Positions 6,340-10,106 of a stretch of DNA of 10,106 nucleotides are shown here, piece after piece. A model generated the notes under the pieces. The model searched no databases. It worked only from the letters and a program-made list of their open reading frames with translations, and was not told the DNA's origin. The translations under genes were made by a program, and so were the position numbers. Positions within the stretch are counted from its first letter, which is position 1; every line of letters begins with the position of its first letter. The stretch is from an uncultured Porphyromonadaceae bacterium. Lineage in GTDB: Bacteria > Bacteroidota > Bacteroidia > Bacteroidales > Muribaculaceae. The stretch lies in contig CALJBF010000339.1 of NCBI GenBank assembly GCA_938027385.1, forward strand, positions 1 to 10,106, in the 5' to 3' direction.

Positions 6340-7197
6340 TCAGTCGGCGAGGTGACCGCGTTCGAAGGCGTCGATCATCGAGCCGGGGGTGGCGTTTATG
6401 ATGCGTGCCCCGCTGCGGTCGGCGAACCGACGCACCGAATGGTAGGCGCGGAAGGCAATGGTCATGCTCTCGAGCACCTGGTCGAGGCGCAGCTGCCCGT
6501 AGACGGCGCTGACGCGTTGCTCCTCGCGCCGGTCCGGGCCATAGAAATGCGGCTGTACGGAGACCACGCGGTTGTCGTCGGTGACCGAGAGTGTCTGCAG
6601 CCAGCCGTGATCGGCCCCAAGCACCTTTATTGTGCGGTAGCCCATCTGCAGGGCTATCATGAGCGAGGGGATGAGCACGTTGCGCGGACGCGGCATCCCC
6701 AGGCCATGGCGCCACAGCAGGTTCTCGAGCCAGTGATAGCCGTCGGCCCTCACGAAGTTGAACCGCTCGACGCGCAGCGCCGTGCCGTCAAAAAGCCGCG
6801 CGGCCTTGCGGGCGCCCGCAGGCACGAAAAGTGTCATGGGCCACGAGGTCTGCCGCAGGGCCGCGATGAGTTTCATCACGTTGGGGTCGGTGTCGGCCTT
6901 GTCGAAAAAATGGGGGTCGGCAAGCACGTAGTAACGCGGACGCACGGTGGCGAATGCCTCGGTCGATGCGAAGAAGTTCACGGCCAGGCAGGTCGACGAC
7001 TGCAGCAGCGCAAGGTCATCCCGCAGGGCAGTGGCCAGCGAGGGGCCGTTGCCGAGAATCACGATGGTTCCGTCACCGTCGGCGCCGCGCGTCACCGTCG
7101 GGCGCCGTGACTTCAGCGCCACCCTTGCAATCGTCTTTAGCGATGTGCCGAGATTCCCGGCCCGGTCTGAAATTCTGTCAAGCAAACCTTGCATCAT
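6340..7197 (-). CDS. GNGPSL-motif Rossmann protein, MptE-like/sialyltransferase-like (surface glycan candidate)
   Basis: The 285-residue product has TIVILGNGPSL (44-54), a glycine-rich loop after a first strand, then CLAVNFFASTEAF (70-82) and RPRYYVLADPHFF (87-99), a middle part with SWPMTLFVPAG (118-128), and NVLIPSLMIALQMGYRTIKV (173-192) leading to LGADHGW (193-199). The end is ARIINATPGSMIDAFER (264-280). This order of GNGPS, 'x-N-x-F', 'ADP' and 'A-x-x-x-GY-x-x-I-x-x-x-G-x-D' is shared by DUF115/MptE-like proteins and CMP-sialic-acid-dependent GT42-type enzymes. A nucleotide-activated donor is likely, and a surface-polysaccharide role is inferred. No signal peptide is seen. I chose the ATG at 7197 because an AT-rich stretch precedes it and a promoter-like TAACTTTG at 7275-7282 would exclude farther starts; ATG 7194 is equally possible. 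Confidence 0.68.
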   Translation of the reverse strand: MMQGLLDRISDRAGNLGTSLKTIARVALKSRRPTVTRGADGDGTIVILGNGPSLATALRDDLALLQSSTCLAVNFFASTEAFATVRPRYYVLADPHFFDKADTDPNVMKLIAALRQTSWPMTLFVPAGARKAARLFDGTALRVERFNFVRADGYHWLENLLWRHGLGMPRPRNVLIPSLMIALQMGYRTIKVLGADHGWLQTLSVTDDNRVVSVQPHFYGPDRREEQRVSAVYGQLRLDQVLESMTIAFRAYHSVRRFADRSGARIINATPGSMIDAFERGHLAD

Positions 7198-7220
7198 CGG
7201 ATATTGTTTACTATATTGCG

Positions 7221-7259
7221 GTGCCGGCGCCGTGACAGGGGAGTGAACCTCCCCGGCAC
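7221..7259 (-). promoter_or_regulatory. Structured leader or divergent regulatory palindrome
   Basis: GTGCCGG (7221-7227) and CCGGCAC (7253-7259) are perfect complements, and inside them GGGGAG (7238-7243) pairs with CTCCCC (7249-7254) around a 5-base loop. The two stems share bases 7253-7254, so they partly compete. The structure lies between the -7-like box and the ATG of the minus-strand gene and also upstream of the DUF389 gene. It could be an RNA leader or a protein-binding site. Confidence 0.35.
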
Positions 7260-7274
7260 GGAGCACGCGCATCA

Positions 7275-7282
7275 CAAAGTTA
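7275..7282 (-). promoter_or_regulatory. -7 promoter box for the minus-strand pair
   Basis: The minus strand reads TAACTTTG here, a full match to TAnnTTTG, about 70 bases before the chosen ATG at 7197. No clear TTG lies 19-21 bases upstream, so the match is only half of a promoter. Confidence 0.4.
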
Positions 7283-7323
7283 GCAATAATTTCCGACACA
7301 GAACATATCAATCCCATTCTCAC

Positions 7324-8685
7324 ATGAAACCCTTCAATGCCCGGCGGTTTTTTGACGCCCTCTCAGGTTATTTCTCGTTCTCGGGTTTCCTTATCCCCCA
7401 GGATGAGGCCGAGGCCAATATCCGCGAGGGGGTATCGTTCCGCGGCACGAACATCCTGATTCTGATTTTCGCCATACTAATAGCCTCGCTGGGCCTGAAC
7501 ACCAACTCTACGGCCGTAATCATCGGTGCCATGTTGATATCGCCGCTCATGGGGCCTATCATCGGCATCGGCCTGGGGGTGGGAATCGGTGACTACGAAC
7601 TGCTGAAACGTTGCCTGCGCAACCTGTCGATGGCCGCCGGATTCTCGGTGATAGCCTCGACCTGCTACTTCCTGATCTCGCCTGTGAGCGAGAACCATTC
7701 GGAACTGCTGGCACGCACGTCGCCCACAATCTACGATGTGCTGATCGGATTCTTCGGCGGCGCGGCTGGCATCTTCGCCATAGCCTCGAAGAGCAAGGGG
7801 AATGTCATCCCCGGCGTGGCCATCGCCACGGCCCTCATGCCGCCGCTCTGCACTGCAGGCTACGGCATCGCCACTTTCCAGCTCACATATTTCCTGGGAG
7901 CGTTCTACCTGTTCCTGATAAACTCCATCTACATCGCACTGGCCACATTCATCGGGGTAAAGGTAATGAAATTCCAGCCTCATGCCACCGGTGTCGAGCC
8001 ACAGCGCCAGCGCCGCGTGCGCAAGATTGTCTATACTCTTGCCATACTCACGTTGCTGCCAAGCGTCTACCTGACATACAATATGCTGCGCCAGGCGCGG
8101 TTCGAGCAGAGCGCCGACCGTTTCGTGGCCGGCGAATTCGATTTCCCCGACACGCAGGTGCTCAGCCATTCATCCACATTCAGCCGCGACGGCAAATCGA
8201 TAACCGTGACGCTGATTGGCCGCATACTCCCCGCCGACTCGCTGAAGATAGCCATGAACGCCAAACTGCACTATTACGGGCTGCAGGGAACGCGCCTGAA
8301 CATCATTCAGGGCGACGCACCGGCCACAGTGGATCTGGCGGCCACAACCCCTGCCGACCTCTATGCTGTGTTCCAGAACACGGTCAGCGCAAAGCAGGTG
8401 ACAATCGACTCACTGCGCTCCGTGCTTGCATCCAGAAATATGGCCGACACCATGGCCGCCGGGATGGCTCCGGAGATGCGTGTCGTCTTCCCCGACGTGA
8501 AACGCATAGCCATGACTCAGGCCGTATTCGGCAGCATGGCCAACGGCGCACTCGACACCGTGAACGTCGCCCTTGTGCAGTATAACCGCCCCATGTCGGC
8601 CGCCCGTAACGCCGAACTCAGCCGCTACCTCGCCGCCCGCGCCGGTGTCCGTTCCGTCCGCCTCATCCCCGTCTCCACCCCCTGA
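7324..8685 (+). CDS. DUF389 multi-pass membrane protein
   Basis: The 453-residue product has about seven membrane helices, near residues 42-59, 63-88, 101-118, 136-154, 160-180, 184-213 and 235-255. The signatures of DUF389 are plain: TAVIIGAMLISPLMGPIIGI (63-82), IGFFGGAAGIFAIASKSKGN (141-160) and GVAIATALMPPLCTAGYG (164-181). After the last helix a soluble, mostly periplasmic or cytoplasmic part of about 195 residues follows, with strand-like segments (SITVTLIGRI, TVNVALVQY). No biochemical role is established for the family. The ATG at 7324 (MKPFNARRFFDALSGYF) is chosen because upstream in-frame codons to 7189 encode a basic, non-conserved stretch overlapping the divergent gene. It is transcribed away from the GNGPSL gene and seems monocistronic. 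Confidence 0.93.
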   Translation: MKPFNARRFFDALSGYFSFSGFLIPQDEAEANIREGVSFRGTNILILIFAILIASLGLNTNSTAVIIGAMLISPLMGPIIGIGLGVGIGDYELLKRCLRNLSMAAGFSVIASTCYFLISPVSENHSELLARTSPTIYDVLIGFFGGAAGIFAIASKSKGNVIPGVAIATALMPPLCTAGYGIATFQLTYFLGAFYLFLINSIYIALATFIGVKVMKFQPHATGVEPQRQRRVRKIVYTLAILTLLPSVYLTYNMLRQARFEQSADRFVAGEFDFPDTQVLSHSSTFSRDGKSITVTLIGRILPADSLKIAMNAKLHYYGLQGTRLNIIQGDAPATVDLAATTPADLYAVFQNTVSAKQVTIDSLRSVLASRNMADTMAAGMAPEMRVVFPDVKRIAMTQAVFGSMANGALDTVNVALVQYNRPMSAARNAELSRYLAARAGVRSVRLIPVSTP

Positions 8686-8709
8686 TTGCCCCCGTCATGC
8701 GGTGTACAG

Positions 8710-8723
8710 ATCGCGAAAGCGAT
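8710..8723 (+). other. GNRA-loop hairpin after the DUF389 gene
   Basis: ATCGC (8710-8714) pairs with GCGAT (8719-8723) around a GAAA tetraloop, 24 bases after the DUF389 stop. There is no T run just after it, so it is not a standard terminator, although it may stabilise the transcript end. Confidence 0.35.
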
Positions 8724-8746
8724 ACCTGGAATTTAAGAATAATGTG

Positions 8747-8754
8747 TAAATTTG
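8747..8754 (+). promoter_or_regulatory. -7 promoter box of the nuclease gene
   Basis: TAAATTTG matches TAnnTTTG fully and ends 4 bases before the ATG at 8759. With the usual spacing the transcript would begin at or next to that ATG, giving a leaderless message, or would use the ATG at 8771 with a very short leader. No clear TTG is seen 19-21 bases upstream. Confidence 0.45.
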
Positions 8755-8758
8755 TGGC

Positions 8759-9829
8759 ATGACACAGAACATGCCACTCTATCAGGATAAAGAGTATCGT
8801 AATTGGGTTAAGGAACTCAAACAACGATACCTGTCCGCTCGACTTAAAGCCTCCATAGAGGCCAACCGCACATTGTTGGAATACTATTGGAGCCTGGGAC
8901 GCGACATAGCCGACAAGCAGTATGCCAACACTTATGGCTCGTCGTTCTATAAAACACTGAGTCGTGATTTGAGGTCGGAAATGCCCGGCGAAAAAGGCTT
9001 TTCCGAGACCAACCTCAAATATATGTGCTATTTCTATCAGCTTTATTCGCAGTTGGTTGGAAATCGTCTACAGGGCGTAGACGATTTGCTTAAAGAGATA
9101 TGCTTAATTCCATGGTTTCATCAACAGCGTATCATAGACAAATGTAAAGGAGACGCGAAAAAGGCACTGTTCTTTGTTCGCAAGGTTATTGAGAACAGCT
9201 GGGGACGCGATGTGTTGCTGAATTTCCTCAGTACCGATCTATATGAGCGGCAAGGGAAAGCCCTCACCAACTTCAGCAAAACCCTTCCGGCACCCCAAAG
9301 TGACCTTGCTCAGCAGACCACAAAAGACCCGTACGTGTTCAACTTCCTGACGATGACAGAGGACTATAATGAACGGGAACTTGAAGACGCTCTTGTCGCC
9401 AATGTGACGAAATTTCTTGTGGAATTAGGCTCTGGATTCGCCTATATGGGGAGACAGTATCGTCTGCAAGTCGGCGAAAAAGAAATCTTCATCGACCTAC
9501 TGTTTTACAACACCCGCATACACGCCTATTGCTGTGTGGAATTGAAGACGGGCTCATTCGAGGCATCCCATCTGGGACAGTTGGGTCTGTATGTCACGGC
9601 AGTCAACCATCAGCTGAAGACAGAACACGACAATCCTACCATCGGACTGTTGATATGCAAGGATAAAGACAACATCGAGGCTCAATATTCATTAGAGGCC
9701 TACAATCATCCTCTCGGTATATCTCAGTATGAGCGGTCACAACTAATCCCCAACGAGATAAAGAGTTCACTGCCATCTATCGAGCAGATAGAATCTACGC
9801 TGGAGCAATTTAGTTGTAAATACAGTTGA
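8759..9829 (+). CDS. yhcG: DUF1016/YhcG family PD-(D/E)XK nuclease
   Basis: The 356-residue product has the two family parts. The N-terminal helical DUF1016 domain (about 12-150) includes ANRTLLEYYWSLGRDI (35-50), FSETNLKYMCYFYQLY (81-96) and LIPWFHQQRIIDKCK (116-130). The C-terminal nuclease domain (about 190-345) includes KDPYVFNFL (189-197), ELEDALVANVTKFLVELGSG (207-226), FIDLLFYN (244-251) and CVELKTGSFEASHLGQLG (259-276). D246, E261 and K263 form the expected catalytic set, so it looks intact. Length is normal. Its role is unsettled; homologues occur near restriction-modification and other defence genes. It stands alone here, and is visibly AT-richer than its neighbours (38% GC in bases 9061-9120 against 65% in 8521-8580, counted by hand), which suggests transfer. 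ATG 8759 is used; 8771 is possible. Confidence 0.92.
   Translation: MTQNMPLYQDKEYRNWVKELKQRYLSARLKASIEANRTLLEYYWSLGRDIADKQYANTYGSSFYKTLSRDLRSEMPGEKGFSETNLKYMCYFYQLYSQLVGNRLQGVDDLLKEICLIPWFHQQRIIDKCKGDAKKALFFVRKVIENSWGRDVLLNFLSTDLYERQGKALTNFSKTLPAPQSDLAQQTTKDPYVFNFLTMTEDYNERELEDALVANVTKFLVELGSGFAYMGRQYRLQVGEKEIFIDLLFYNTRIHAYCCVELKTGSFEASHLGQLGLYVTAVNHQLKTEHDNPTIGLLICKDKDNIEAQYSLEAYNHPLGISQYERSQLIPNEIKSSLPSIEQIESTLEQFSCKYS
9061..9087. repeat. 11-bp perfect inverted repeat inside the nuclease gene
   Basis: AAATCGTCTAC (9061-9071) and GTAGACGATTT (9077-9087) are perfect complements around a 5-base loop. The hairpin falls in codons for residues 102-110 (NRLQGVDDL), a variable stretch between two conserved helical segments of the N-terminal domain. 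Confidence 0.5.
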
Positions 9830-9887
9830 ATCAATTACACTGCTAAAGCGACAAGAGGCTGGGGGCTGCATTGTTGGCGGCGGTTAT

Positions 9888-9931
9888 GCGGTCAAAAGGT
9901 GACGGTGCGGGCACTGACACCTTTCGGCCGC
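9888..9931. repeat. Large imperfect hairpin
   Basis: AAAGGTG (9895-9901) pairs with CACCTTT (9918-9924), GTGC (9905-9908) with GCAC (9911-9914) through a 3x3 internal loop, and GCGG (9888-9891) with CCGC (9928-9931) outside. Read on the minus strand it ends in a short T run after CACC, so it could end transcripts arriving from the right. Confidence 0.45.
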
Positions 9932-9971
9932 CCCCCTTGCCGCTTGGGTCAGCCGTCCACGGGTCGAGACA

Positions 9972-10007
9972 GTGATAATCCGCCTTCCTTCGTTGTCGGC
10001 TTATCAC
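9972..10007. repeat. Long hairpin with 14-base loop
   Basis: GTGATAATCCG (9972-9982) faces CGGCTTATCAC (9997-10007) with 10 of 11 pairs. The loop is pyrimidine-rich on the plus strand. Together with the hairpin to its left it suggests a folded RNA or repeat element. Confidence 0.45.
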
Positions 10008-10106
10008 AGACTCGCCCTGCCGGGACTGGTCAGTTCCATTTTTATAGGGATAGATGAAGAATCGGGTACGGGCGACCGGCCTCGTCAGTTTCATCTCTCG
10101 ATATTA

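Larger units (their letters stand above)
9830..10106. other. Gene-poor right-hand region with several hairpins
   Basis: No gene can be supported here. A minus-strand frame of 83 codons (9843-10094) is open, but its product is basic, lacks hydrophobic periodicity and matches no family I recognise. The stretch is GC-rich again, unlike the nuclease gene before it, and holds at least two long hairpins listed separately plus a small one at 10025-10034 (ACTG and CAGT). It may be a structured RNA, a palindromic repeat element or an intergenic stretch with a small protein gene. Confidence 0.45.

Noticed and set aside
6278..6715. 146-codon upstream extension of yigZ
   Set aside because: It overlaps the preceding gene in another frame, reads as low-complexity Arg/Pro/Ala, and the family-like protein begins at MASYRT (6277).
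6253..7110. 285-codon open frame on the plus strand
   Set aside because: It is antisense to the GNGPSL protein gene, whose protein motifs are coherent. The plus-strand product is rich in Gly, Val, His and Arg without domain features.
7477..8169. 230-codon open frame on the minus strand
   Set aside because: It is antisense to the DUF389 gene and has no recognisable domain.
7611..8585. 324-codon open frame on the plus strand
   Set aside because: It is a shifted frame within the DUF389 gene, rich in Arg and His, typical of GC-rich shadow frames.
9843..10094. 83-codon open frame on the minus strand as a protein gene
   Set aside because: It has an ATG preceded by an in-frame stop, but no family, signal or promoter that I can see, and the hairpins explain the region as well. 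I kept the region as unassigned and did not call a CDS.
1..10106. tRNA, rRNA, CRISPR array, integrase or complete insertion sequence
   Set aside because: I looked for cloverleaf-like sequences, regularly spaced direct repeats and transposase or recombinase motifs and saw none.

Overview
The window looks like a chromosomal segment of a Bacteroidales bacterium, perhaps Muribaculaceae-like. The reasons are: a TonB receptor with an STN domain next to a DUF4249 lipoprotein, a DUF4974 (FecR C-terminal) protein, lipoproteins with acidic residues just after the lipobox cysteine, and promoter elements of the Bacteroides type (TTG, about 19-21 bases, then TAnnTTTG) instead of sigma-70 boxes. Most of it is GC-rich. 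The last gene and part of the left intergenic region are visibly AT-richer. The taxon is an inference from gene content.

Layout, left to right. (1) At the edge, the 5' end of a minus-strand gene resembling AbiEi-type transcriptional regulators, with a good Bacteroides promoter. (2) A gene-free stretch of about 350 bases, mostly a 206-bp nested palindrome that looks like a MITE or other non-autonomous element. (3) A tight plus-strand cluster of six genes from 551 to 5650, all predicted to be in the envelope: a small beta-barrel protein, a one-TM protein with a DUF4974 domain, a TonB-dependent receptor with its own STN domain, a DUF4249 surface lipoprotein, a 47-residue lipoprotein and a 169-residue lipoprotein. 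The middle genes overlap (4 nt, 13 nt, 4 nt), so they are probably translated together. (4) A convergent minus-strand pair, yigZ and a GNGPSL-motif Rossmann protein related to MptE/sialyltransferase-like families, with a structured leader. (5) A divergent plus-strand DUF389 membrane protein. (6) An AT-richer DUF1016/YhcG PD-(D/E)XK nuclease gene, probably acquired horizontally, followed by 277 bases without a convincing gene but with strong hairpins.

The six-gene cluster reads as a receptor locus. The receptor and DUF4249 lipoprotein would form an outer-membrane uptake or sensing unit. The STN domain of the receptor and the DUF4974 domain of the inner-membrane protein are related folds, which suggests a periplasmic handshake as in FecA/FecR signalling. 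The locus has no ECF sigma factor, and the anti-sigma-like protein lacks the central FecR domain. This is the most unusual arrangement in the window. The ligand cannot be told from sequence.
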